Shown in pieces: positions 7,795 through 16,100 of a DNA stretch of 20,607 nt. Every line of letters starts with the position of its first letter. Position 1 is the stretch's first letter. The notes under the pieces were generated by a model, which saw only the letters and a list, made by a program, of their open reading frames with translations, was not told the DNA's origin and did no database searches. Both the position numbers and the translations under genes were made by a program. The stretch is from an uncultured Pirellula sp. GTDB taxonomy: Bacteria > Planctomycetota > Planctomycetia > Pirellulales > Pirellulaceae. The stretch spans positions 1-20,607 of the forward strand of contig CAITIF010000830.1 in the NCBI GenBank assembly GCA_903892365.1, written 5' to 3'.

Positions 7795-9849
7795 ATGTTA
7801 GTCTCTTGGGAATGGTTGTCGGACTATGTCGACATCGCAATCGGCCATGAAGAAATGGCAACTCGATGGGCGTTGACAGGACTGAACCATGAAAGCACCG
7901 AAATAATCGATGGTGTTCCAGTCATTGATTTGGAAATCACCAGCAACCGTGGCGACTGTCTTGGCCATATCGGAATTGCCAGGGAAGCTTCCGTTCTTTT
8001 AAACACGGAACTGCGTTACCCAGCCCCCAAATTAAAACAATCCGAAGAACCTGTCTCGAAGTTCCTAACGATTGAAAACCAATTCGAAGCGGCTTGCCCT
8101 CGCTACATTGGAAGGCTGATTCGCGGAGTGAAGATTGGGCCCAGCCCAGACTGGCTCAAAAAACGTCTCGAATCCATCGGCGTCAAATCAATCAACAATG
8201 TTGTCGACGTAACCAACTATGTCATGTTCGAATGTGGACAACCATTGCACGCTTTCGATTTTGCCAAGATTCATGGTGGCAAGATCATCATCCGGCCTGC
8301 ACGCGAAAAGGAGTCGTTCGAAGCCATCGATCACCGCTCGTACCAGCTTGATTCGCAGATGGTTGTGATTGCCGATGAAGATCGGGCAGTGGCCTTAGGG
8401 GGTGTGATGGGTGGTGTTGATAGCGAGGTTGGAACCGACACGGTAGATGTGCTGGTGGAGGCGGCAGAGTTTGTTCCGCTGGCCATTCGTCGCGCTGCCC
8501 GAAAGCTCAAGCTGCATTCCCCATCGTCCTACCGATACGAGCGGCGCATCGATTCCGCTCAGCTCGATTGGGCATCCCAACGGTGCTGTGAATTGATTCT
8601 AGCAACAGCTGGCGGCACGCTATTGTCCGGAAGTGTTGACACGGGTGCGAGAACTCCCGCCAAGCCTTCAATCAAGCTTCGGCAAACCAAAGTATCCAGC
8701 GTTCTTGGCATCGAAGTTCCTTGGGAACGTTCGCTGAACATTTTGATGCGGCTAGGCTGCGAAGTATCCAATCTACAGCTCGACGGGGAAGCTCTGGTGG
8801 TTGCCCCAAGCTACCGTTCGGATCTGACTCGCGAAATTGATTTGATCGAAGAGATCGCTCGGATCCATGGATACGAACAGATTCCAGAAGATGCGCCGGT
8901 TCCTTTGGTGTCGTCTGCCAAGCGTCCAAAAGACATGATGATGCAAACGGTTCGGACGGTTGCTTGCGCTGCGGGATTTCATGAGACTTTGACTGCCAGC
9001 TTGATTTCCAAATCGGCGGTCTCCAGCATCTCTCCTTGGACAAGCTCGGAACCGTTGTCGACGATGGTACCGCTTCTGGAGGGCGCCAGCCAATTGCGCC
9101 GCTCTTTGGTTCCCAGCTTGATTGCAGCTCGACTTCACAATCAATCCCAATCCAATCGCAACACATGGTTGTTTGAAACCGCAGGCGTTTACTTGGCGAC
9201 GACAAACGCATCTCCCGAGAAAAACGCTCGTCCCACGGAACAATTTAATTTGGGAATGATCGGACCAGCCGAACTGCGCACGGTGGCTGGCCTTCTCGAA
9301 GAGATTCTGGATCGCGTTTGCGGCCCTGATTTCTTAGCGACCCGAATCACCAAGCAACCAGTAAGTTGGGATTACTTGGCTGCCAATAGCGGGATGTCAT
9401 GGCTTGTGGACGGACAAATGCTAGCGTGGTTTGGCAAGCCATCGCGATCGATTGTTGATGGAACAAAGCTGGACGCATCGAACACGGTTGGGGAGCTGAA
9501 TCTAGATTTATTGCAAACCTATGCCCGGCTTGTACCTCAGCTGCAGCCTATTGTTCCGTTCCCGACGATCGAACGCGATCTGAATCTGATCGTTGACGAG
9601 TCTCTGCAGTGGCAATCGCTTTCAAGCAGCATTCAAAAGGCTGCAGGCAGCTTATGCATCAACGTGGTGTTTCTTGAAATCTATCGCGACCCAGCCAAAG
9701 ACGGTCAAGGGAAGAAGCGAATTCTACTGAGCCTTCATTTGCGAAGCTCGACACAAACGTTGACCGGCGAGCAAGCGGACGAAGTCGTGCAGAATGTCTT
9801 GAATGCTTGCAAAGAACAATTCCAAGCGGAACTGCTGCCGGTCGCCTAA
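7795..9849 (+). CDS. pheT: Phenylalanyl-tRNA synthetase beta subunit, short form without OB-fold domain
   Basis: This is the 684-residue beta subunit of the PheRS heterotetramer, with an intact frame from a clear ATG with GGAG (7786-7789) five bases upstream. It aligns with E. coli PheT (795 residues) from MLVSWEWLSDYV. After residue ~33 (TGLNHE) it jumps to DGVPVIDLEITSNRGDCLG, so the ~110-residue EMAP-II-like tRNA-binding OB fold is missing. The B3/B4 core follows, including a VVDVTNYVMFECGQPLHAFD region. The B5 domain is at about 290-364, with APSYRSDLTREIDLIEEIAR, then a catalytic-like core. A C-terminal FDX-ACB tRNA anticodon-binding domain spans about 588-683 (FPTIERDLNLIV...). The editing region appears to be present. 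It should be functional with the pheS product. Confidence 0.93.
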   Translation: MLVSWEWLSDYVDIAIGHEEMATRWALTGLNHESTEIIDGVPVIDLEITSNRGDCLGHIGIAREASVLLNTELRYPAPKLKQSEEPVSKFLTIENQFEAACPRYIGRLIRGVKIGPSPDWLKKRLESIGVKSINNVVDVTNYVMFECGQPLHAFDFAKIHGGKIIIRPAREKESFEAIDHRSYQLDSQMVVIADEDRAVALGGVMGGVDSEVGTDTVDVLVEAAEFVPLAIRRAARKLKLHSPSSYRYERRIDSAQLDWASQRCCELILATAGGTLLSGSVDTGARTPAKPSIKLRQTKVSSVLGIEVPWERSLNILMRLGCEVSNLQLDGEALVVAPSYRSDLTREIDLIEEIARIHGYEQIPEDAPVPLVSSAKRPKDMMMQTVRTVACAAGFHETLTASLISKSAVSSISPWTSSEPLSTMVPLLEGASQLRRSLVPSLIAARLHNQSQSNRNTWLFETAGVYLATTNASPEKNARPTEQFNLGMIGPAELRTVAGLLEEILDRVCGPDFLATRITKQPVSWDYLAANSGMSWLVDGQMLAWFGKPSRSIVDGTKLDASNTVGELNLDLLQTYARLVPQLQPIVPFPTIERDLNLIVDESLQWQSLSSSIQKAAGSLCINVVFLEIYRDPAKDGQGKKRILLSLHLRSSTQTLTGEQADEVVQNVLNACKEQFQAELLPVA

Positions 9850-9980
9850 GCGTCAAAGTCATCCTAAATTCGCTAACAGGCAAACGCCTCTTTCGATGAA
9901 CTGGGCCAGTGATCTGGTCGATCCTTCATTCGTCAAAGCCGTTTTGTCCGCCTCTTTGCGAATTGCCGGAGACTATAGCA

Positions 9981-10883
9981 GTGCCGCGCCTCTCGATCAT
10001 TGTTCCTCATCTTCAAGATGATTCTGGACTTGAACAAACTCTCGTTTCCATCTTGGAAAATCGGGGGCGAAGTCTCGAACTGGTCATCGTACACGATGGA
10101 AGTTACACGGACCCGTACGGGCTCAACCAAGATGAAGCAGTCTTGGTTGAAACCAAGCGAGGGACGAGTCTTACTTCGCAACTGAACCTGGCCATTGCTT
10201 CGGCACGTTCACCTTACATCCAGGTGCTCAGCCCGGGCGCTGTGGTAGCGGAAGGTTGGTACGATGAAGCATTGGAGATTTTGGAACAAGGGTCGGTCGA
10301 GGTGGTATGCCTGCCGATTGCCTGCACCGATTCCAACGAAATCGTTTCAGGACTTTCAGCCCTCTCATTACCACATCGCCGAGTGACCGGCAGCATGGCG
10401 GAAGTCGGAAGCCCCTTGATGGTAGGTAGCATCATGCGGAAACAATTCCTGGAAGCTCTCGGGGGGTGGATGGAGCGTTCGACACGCGAGATAGCAGAAG
10501 TCGAAATGGGGCTGTTGCTGTCCGCGATGGGAGCAGAAATCGCGATCGCAGAGAGCGTTGGGATTCATGGTTCGCGGCAGGTTGTATCCGGTCAAGAATC
10601 GGGCTACGAGATTGGGCACGCATGCGGACAACTTGCTTGTGCCTATGCAACCATCGAAAACAGTGGCGTCGTGATTGATTCCGTAGCTCGAAGACTTGGC
10701 CATTTGGCGAGCGGACTGATGAGCCCCAAGACCGTTGCTGAGCGACTGGGCTGGGTATTGGGCGTTAAGAATCGCGCCTTCGTCGAGACGATTCAGCGTC
10801 GGCTTTCGCGTGCTCAAGAAGCGATCGCGAACCTACCATCGGGCTTGGCCATGCCGGACTACTCAATGCGAAGAGCAGCCTAG
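9981..10883 (+). CDS. Glycosyltransferase family 2-like protein lacking an obvious DxD motif
   Basis: About 300 residues. The N-terminus MPRLSIIVPHLQDDSGLEQT, followed by LVSILENR and LELVIVHDGS, is a nucleotide-sugar-binding GT-A fold as in GT2 enzymes. Where GT2 proteins have a metal-binding D-x-D after the fourth strand, this one reads YIQVLSPGAVVAEGWYDEAL (SPG at residues 84-86). The C-terminal ~110 residues are helical, rich in Ala and Gly, with no membrane anchor. I chose GTG at 9981 because GGAGA (9968-9972) lies 8 bases upstream and homology starts at once; the frame is open back to a GTG at 9909. It follows pheT by 131 bases in the same direction. The acceptor and donor are unknown, and it may be a non-catalytic relative. 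Confidence 0.65.
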   Translation: MPRLSIIVPHLQDDSGLEQTLVSILENRGRSLELVIVHDGSYTDPYGLNQDEAVLVETKRGTSLTSQLNLAIASARSPYIQVLSPGAVVAEGWYDEALEILEQGSVEVVCLPIACTDSNEIVSGLSALSLPHRRVTGSMAEVGSPLMVGSIMRKQFLEALGGWMERSTREIAEVEMGLLLSAMGAEIAIAESVGIHGSRQVVSGQESGYEIGHACGQLACAYATIENSGVVIDSVARRLGHLASGLMSPKTVAERLGWVLGVKNRAFVETIQRRLSRAQEAIANLPSGLAMPDYSMRRAA

Positions 10884-10917
10884 TTTGGAGATTCGTGCAT
10901 TGGAGCGGATTTCCTTA

Positions 10918-11131
10918 TACTCGTACTCGTACTCAATGAAATGGTACTAGTACTCGTACTCGAAAAAACGCTAGTGACACAGTCGATCTTCGACCAAGAT
11001 CGACTTGACGTATATTGACTTGGAATCGAACAATTCGCGTCTTCATATCGAATTGCGAAAGCGCTAAATGGCCTTCATCGCCACATGCGGGATCGGTCGA
11101 GTACGAGTACCGCGATGCTGAGTACGAGTAC
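10918..11131. repeat. Nested GTACTC/GAGTAC inverted-repeat element between convergent genes
   Basis: This fills most of the 314-base gene-free stretch 10884-11197. GTACTC-type repeats lie at 10918-10935 and 10944-10963, and their reverse complements at 11097-11110 and 11119-11131. The outer arms (10923-10935 with 11119-11131) match perfectly over 13 bp and the inner arms (10950-10963 with 11097-11110) over 14 bp. The two tiers are separated by 14 bases on the left and 8 on the right. Two smaller hairpins lie inside: 10981-11005 and 11031-11055. The arrangement resembles a REPIN or MITE, or a structured RNA. There is no open frame inside. Being between the 3' ends of two genes, it could also protect or terminate transcripts from both sides. 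Confidence 0.7.
10981..11005 (+). terminator. Perfect 10-bp hairpin, possible terminator of the glycosyltransferase gene
   Basis: AGTCGATCTT (10981-10990) pairs exactly with AAGATCGACT (10996-11005) over a 5-base loop CGACC. It lies about 100 bases after the glycosyltransferase stop. No run of T follows on either strand, so intrinsic termination is uncertain. It may instead be an internal arm of the surrounding nested-repeat structure. Confidence 0.3.
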
Positions 11132-11197
11132 AAGAAGTAGCACAAACGAAGCATTGAACCGACGGCTTGATAGCAAGGTGTTTCCACTGCATGCTCA

Positions 11198-12208
11198 TCA
11201 AGCCTCAGGCTCAACAGAGACCTCGGGCCGAACGGGCGACTCGGGCGCAACCGGCGATTCAGGCTCAACGGGTGCTTTGAGCGAATGCTTGGAGTAAGAG
11301 ATCAGTGCGACGCCAGCAACAATTGCCGCCGAAGCACTAAAGATCCTCGCATCAATCTTTTCGTTCATGATCCACCAACCTAGAATCACGGCCACGACCG
11401 GATTGACGTAAGCATAAGTCGAAACAATGGTTGGCGATCCGTTCTTCATCAGCCACACGAAGATTGGAAATGCGATCAGCGAGCCCGCTACCACCAAATA
11501 AAGCCAAGCGTAAATCGATTCAAACGACACCAAGCCAGGCGAAAAGTTCTGAACCTCTCCCAACAGAACACTGACAAGCAGCAACCACAATCCGCCACAG
11601 AGCATTTGAGCTGCGGAACCAGTGAATGGGTCGGCCGCGTTTTTGGAGTAGCGGCTATAAAGCGACCCAATCGTCCAGCACAGGCATGCCATGACCAGAG
11701 CGATCACCGGCATCGGCTCTAGTGGCTCTTCCGAAACGGACAGGAACGCCGGGCCAATCAAGATCAGCAGCCCGGCAGTCCCCAATCCCAGCCCTACAAA
11801 GGTAAGCCAGTTGGGGTGCGAGCTAGAATGTGGATCTTTCCGAAACACAGCCACTGCCCATTCACCCAGCACGAAAAACAGCGGGTTCATCGAAACAATC
11901 AATGTGGCAATTCCGGATGGGATCGAGGTTTCGGCCCAGGAGACCAATCCGTTTCCGCCCAAGATCATGAACCCACCGACAATCGCGTTGTCGAACCACT
12001 GTCGCTTCGTCAAATGAAATCCGTGCAACAGCCAAAGCGTGCTCGCAACCAAGACTCCCCCCACCAAGAACCGACTACTGGCCATAAAAAAGGGGGGAAT
12101 CGTCTCCACTGCAACACGTATTGCGAGATAGGTCGACCCCCAAACGACATAAATAACTGCCAAACCCAATAGAATTTTGAGGGTGTTGGACTTGTTGGTT
12201 GGCTGCAT
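11198..12208 (-). CDS. EamA/DMT-superfamily permease (YedA-like) with repetitive C-terminal tail
   Basis: About 336 residues with roughly ten predicted membrane helices arranged as two EamA repeats (PF00892), as in the drug/metabolite transporter superfamily; such proteins usually export amino acids or other small metabolites. The first repeat opens with LLGLAVIYVVWGSTYLAIRV, and NPLFFVLGEW closes a helix. The second repeat contains VVAGSLIAFPIFVWLMKNGSP and AYVNPVVAVILGWWIMNE, the usual family signature. The last ~24 residues are four hexamers rich in Pro, Glu and Ser, which are unlike the family and probably cytoplasmic. I chose ATG at 12208; the frame is open to a TTG at 12220. No ribosome-binding site is evident. 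It diverges from cutC across about 220 bp. Substrate unknown. Confidence 0.85.
   Translation of the reverse strand: MQPTNKSNTLKILLGLAVIYVVWGSTYLAIRVAVETIPPFFMASSRFLVGGVLVASTLWLLHGFHLTKRQWFDNAIVGGFMILGGNGLVSWAETSIPSGIATLIVSMNPLFFVLGEWAVAVFRKDPHSSSHPNWLTFVGLGLGTAGLLILIGPAFLSVSEEPLEPMPVIALVMACLCWTIGSLYSRYSKNAADPFTGSAAQMLCGGLWLLLVSVLLGEVQNFSPGLVSFESIYAWLYLVVAGSLIAFPIFVWLMKNGSPTIVSTYAYVNPVVAVILGWWIMNEKIDARIFSASAAIVAGVALISYSKHSLKAPVEPESPVAPESPVRPEVSVEPEA
11201..11272 (-). repeat. Four imperfect 18-bp repeats encoding the permease tail
   Basis: Directly before the stop codon, four 18-bp units encode the hexapeptides PVEPES, PVAPES, PVRPEV and SVEPEA. They probably arose by tandem duplication. Such Pro/Glu tails are usually disordered. 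The number of copies is likely to vary between strains. Confidence 0.7.
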
Positions 12209-12324
12209 AATGCTTTGCAATCGAGGAGAAAATCCAATGGACCATTCCTGAAAGGATCAGGTTCGCTACGATCAAGCACAATGCCATGTTACAGCAGTTG
12301 CGTGGGTACAAGTCGAAAGTCGAT

Positions 12325-12339
12325 TCTGTCGTCGACAGA
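12325..12339. promoter_or_regulatory. Palindrome in the divergent EamA/cutC promoter region
   Basis: TCTGTCG and CGACAGA form perfect 7-bp arms around a single central T. The site lies in the 221-bp region between two divergent start codons, where an operator would be expected. No regulator gene is adjacent, and a palindrome this short can arise by chance. Confidence 0.3.
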
Positions 12340-12429
12340 GCTAGATGGCTGAATTAAGATTGTAGGCTAGATTGGCATCGCAGCAACTCGCTATGGGAAG
12401 ATGCCCAATAATGATTTAGGTGTCCGACC

Positions 12430-13116
12430 ATGATTGAGGTGTGCGTAGATTCGCTGGATGCTGCCTTAGTGGCGGTGGATTCGGGAGCTGACCGAATCGA
12501 ACTGAGCGAGCGGTTGTCGGTAGGCGGCGTATCACCTAACGTCCAACTCATTCGATCCGTCCGGGCCGCAATTTCCGTCCCCTTAGTCGTTTTGATTCGC
12601 TGTCGTGACGGGGATTTCTACTTCGACGCACCCCAGAAGGCGAAGATGCTTTCCGAGTCACGGCAAGCGGTCGAACTGGGGGCGGATGCGATTGCGATTG
12701 GTGGCCTGCATTCAGACAATTCGCTAGACTACGACTTTTTGCATTCACTGACTAGCTTACAATTGAATTGCGAGTGGGTCATGCATCGAGCCTTTGACTC
12801 GGTGAACAATCCAAGGCAGGAACTAGACTTGCTTGTTCAGCTAGGCTTTGATCGAATCTTGACCAGCGGGGGACCTGCGACGGCAATCGAAGGCGTTGCA
12901 GCGCTCAAGGATCTGGTGGATTGGTCACGTGGCCGGATCGAAATACTTCCAGCTGGCGGGATCGGCCGTTCGAATGCGTTGGACATCCTGACTCTCACAG
13001 GTTGCAACCAGCTGCATGGCTCCTTCCGTTCCGATTCGTCACAACCCGCTAGCTCCAACCTACCTGCACCCGCCATCATTCGATCGTTAAAAGAAATCAT
13101 TAATTCCTATTCATGA
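12430..13116 (+). CDS. cutC: CutC family protein (copper homeostasis-type TIM barrel)
   Basis: The 228-residue protein matches the CutC family (PF03932), a cytoplasmic TIM barrel linked genetically to copper tolerance in E. coli, though its biochemical role remains uncertain. Family landmarks are in order: MIEVCVDSLDAALVAVDSGA with ADRIELSE (N-terminus), GGVSPN, an IRCRDGDFYF segment in place of the usual IRPRxGDF, GADAIAIGGL, MHRAFDSV, DRILTSGG, ILPAGGIGRSNA and a final LHGSFR. The Pro of the IRPR motif is Cys here, a change close to a proposed metal-binding area and perhaps meaningful. The start at 12430 has AGG about 9 bases upstream. The stop TGA overlaps an ATG of the next frame (ATGA at 13113-13116), so it is probably the first gene of an operon. 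Confidence 0.9.
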   Translation: MIEVCVDSLDAALVAVDSGADRIELSERLSVGGVSPNVQLIRSVRAAISVPLVVLIRCRDGDFYFDAPQKAKMLSESRQAVELGADAIAIGGLHSDNSLDYDFLHSLTSLQLNCEWVMHRAFDSVNNPRQELDLLVQLGFDRILTSGGPATAIEGVAALKDLVDWSRGRIEILPAGGIGRSNALDILTLTGCNQLHGSFRSDSSQPASSNLPAPAIIRSLKEIINSYS

Positions 13117-16100
13117 ATACTAAACATTACCTATACCGAAGGCATTGGAAGATGAAATTTATGCGACATTCGCATCAGGCAAGTGGTATGACAATCGCGT
13201 CCATGTCCATCGCCATGAACAGGATTGCTGTTGCATGCACTCTGTCGGCTTTGCTCTTGATTGGCAGCCCTTCGTTGCAAGCGGGTTCGAGCGGCGATTG
13301 GGACAACATGAAAGGTATCACCCCACAAGGGTACGTCTGCGCTGCGACGAAGTCCCCCATCGTTCTGGATGGGAAGCTCGACGAAGCCAGTTGGAAATCG
13401 GCACCCTGGACCAACGACTTCAATGACATCGAAGCGGACCTACGACCAAAACCGCGTCAGCGAACACGAGCCAAGATGCTGTGGGACACTGACTATGTTT
13501 ACATCGCGGCTGAAATTTCGGAACAACATATCCAAGGCACGATCACCAAGCATGATGAGGTGATTTTCCAAGACAACGACTTCGAGGTATTCATCGATCC
13601 CGATGGGGACAACCATGCATACTACGAATTCGAAATGAACGCTTTGAATACAACGTGGGATCTGTTCTTACCAAAACCCTACAAAGACGGAGGAGTGGCT
13701 GACAACAGTTGGGAATTTCAGGGGCTGAAGTCGGCAGTTCACCTGGAAGGAACAATCAACGAACCGTCGGATGTCGATTCGTTTTGGAGTCTTGAGATCG
13801 CGATTCCTTGGAAGGCTTTTCCGAAACACCCCGGCTACTCCCTGCCACCTCGCAATGGCGATCAATGGCGATTTGGTTTCTCACGGGTCGAATGGCAATT
13901 TGACGTTGTGGAAGGCAAGTACCAAAAAGTGCCCAAGACCAAAGAAGATAACTGGGTATGGTCCCCCCAAGGCATTGTCGATATGCATCGACCTGAACGC
14001 TGGGGCTTTGTCGAATTCACCAGCGATGAATCGAACCAACGCTCGTTCGCGCACGATGAAAGCCTCACGATCCGCGATAATCTGATGGAAGTTTATCATC
14101 GACAACGCGCGTTTCGAGAGAAGAATGGCCAATGGGCTGCGGATTGGAAGACGCTCGATTTCGAACCCAAATCACCGAGCTCCGAATCGGCCCGCATGCA
14201 AGCGAATTCAGAAGGGTATACCGCTTCGCTTGTTCAAAAAACAGAAGACGGAGCAAAGAGAACTTGGTTTGTTCGACAGGATTCCAAATTGTGGTCCCAG
14301 ATGGACAACAAGCTGGTTCAGGAAGCACTCGGGCGATCCGGAGAGAATCGTAAGAATTTAGAATCGGCGTTAACGCAAGTTGCCCCGGAGCAACTGGAAG
14401 CGATGGAGTTTTTAATCGCCAACATGCCAGATCGCGATCTGAAGGCGCTGACGACCGATTTCTTGACGGAGAATGTCCAGCTTTCCTACCAAGCCATGAA
14501 CGAGTCCCCCTGGAAAGACCAAATTCCTACCGACATCTTCCTCAATAACATTTTGCCTTACGCAAACATCAACGAAGGACGCGAACCATGGCGCAAGGAT
14601 TTTCGAGCAAGGTTCTTACCCTTGATTGAAGGGGCAAAAAGCCCATCCCAAGCAGCGGCCATGTTGAACCAGAAACTGTTTCCATTGGTTAAGGTAAAGT
14701 ATTCGACTCAAAGAGCCAAAGCCGACCAGAATCCAACGGAATCTATTAAATCGGGACTAGCGTCTTGTACTGGATTGTCGATCCTTTTGATCGATGCATG
14801 CCGAGCGGTGGGTATTCCAGCTCGATTCGTTGGTACACCTTTATGGTCGGACAATAGCGGCAATCATTCCTGGGTAGAAGTTTGGGATGACGGTTGGCAC
14901 TTTACGGGGGCCGCAGAACCTTCGGGCGACGCATTGGATCAAGCTTGGTTTATTGGTCGAGCGGCCACCGCAAAACGAGACTCCGTGATGAATGCAATCT
15001 ATGCGGTCAGCTTTCAAAAGACGCCCCTCAAGTTTCCGCTCGTTTGGGACCGTTCTATTGACTACATCAAAGCAGTCAACGTAACAGATCGATACACTCA
15101 GCTTGGAGTCAAAACACCGGAAGGCAAATCATTGGTCATGGTTCGTGTGCTCGATGCGAACGTAGGTCAACGAGTCGCCGCGAAGATTCGAGTTCTCGAC
15201 CAAGCCGGGAATGAACTATCTGCTGGTCTATCCAAAGATGAGCGATTCGACGCCAACGATCATTTGCAATTCTATGTTCCTATCGATCAAGAATTTTCGA
15301 TCGAAGCTTCCGAAGGGGGCAGGGTAATCAAGCAGACATTTCCTAGCCCAACCAATGGGAAGACGATCACTTTAGAACTTCCACCCAAAGTCGCTGCAAT
15401 ATCCACAGCAACTAGGTTTGTCTCTACCAACGCTGCTGCAACGGATTCGTTGACGAAGTCGGAAGCAGAAGAAGCCTTGCAGAAACTGTGGCAAGAACAT
15501 GTGGCAAGCATTCGTGAATCACGAGCCGATGAAATGAAATCGCAAGAGATTGTGATGAACAAATTGAAGATGCCGTTTTCCACCGAAGTGTTCGGCGAGA
15601 AGCCTGAAAAAGGACGCAGCATGTACATTTCCATGCATGGCGGCGGGGGAGCACCTTCCCATGTGAACAATCAGCAATGGGACAACCAGAAAAAGCTCTA
15701 CAAACTCGAAGAGGGAGTGTACGTAGTGCCCCGAGCTCCTACAGACACCTGGGACCTGTGGCATCAGGCTCACATCGACCTATTCTTTGACCGCCTGATT
15801 GAGAACTGCATCGTGTTCGATGATGTCGATCCCAACCGAGTCTATATCATGGGTTATTCGGCTGGTGGGGACGGCGTCTATCAATTAGCACCGCGAATGG
15901 CCGATCGACTTGCAGCGGCTTCCATGATGGCTGGGCATCCCAATGAAACGTCTCCTCTAGGCCTAAGAAACCTGCCATTCACGCTTCACATGGGCGGCAA
16001 CGATTCCGCCTACAACCGTAACAAAATTGCAGCGGAATGGGCCGTGAAGCTAGAGGACCTGCAAAAGCAAGATCCTAAAGGTTACGTGCATTTCGTGAAA

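Noticed and set aside
9867..9964. AATTCGC/GCGAATT inverted repeat between pheT and the glycosyltransferase
   Set aside because: Only 7 bp with an 84-base gap; expected by chance at this scale.
9909..9980. Longer start for the glycosyltransferase
   Set aside because: The GTG at 9909 has no good ribosome-binding site and its 24 residues look unrelated; GTG 9981 has GGAGA 8 bases upstream.
10918..11131. CRISPR-like array
   Set aside because: Repeats are 6-base units in both orientations without regular spacers, and no cas genes are nearby.
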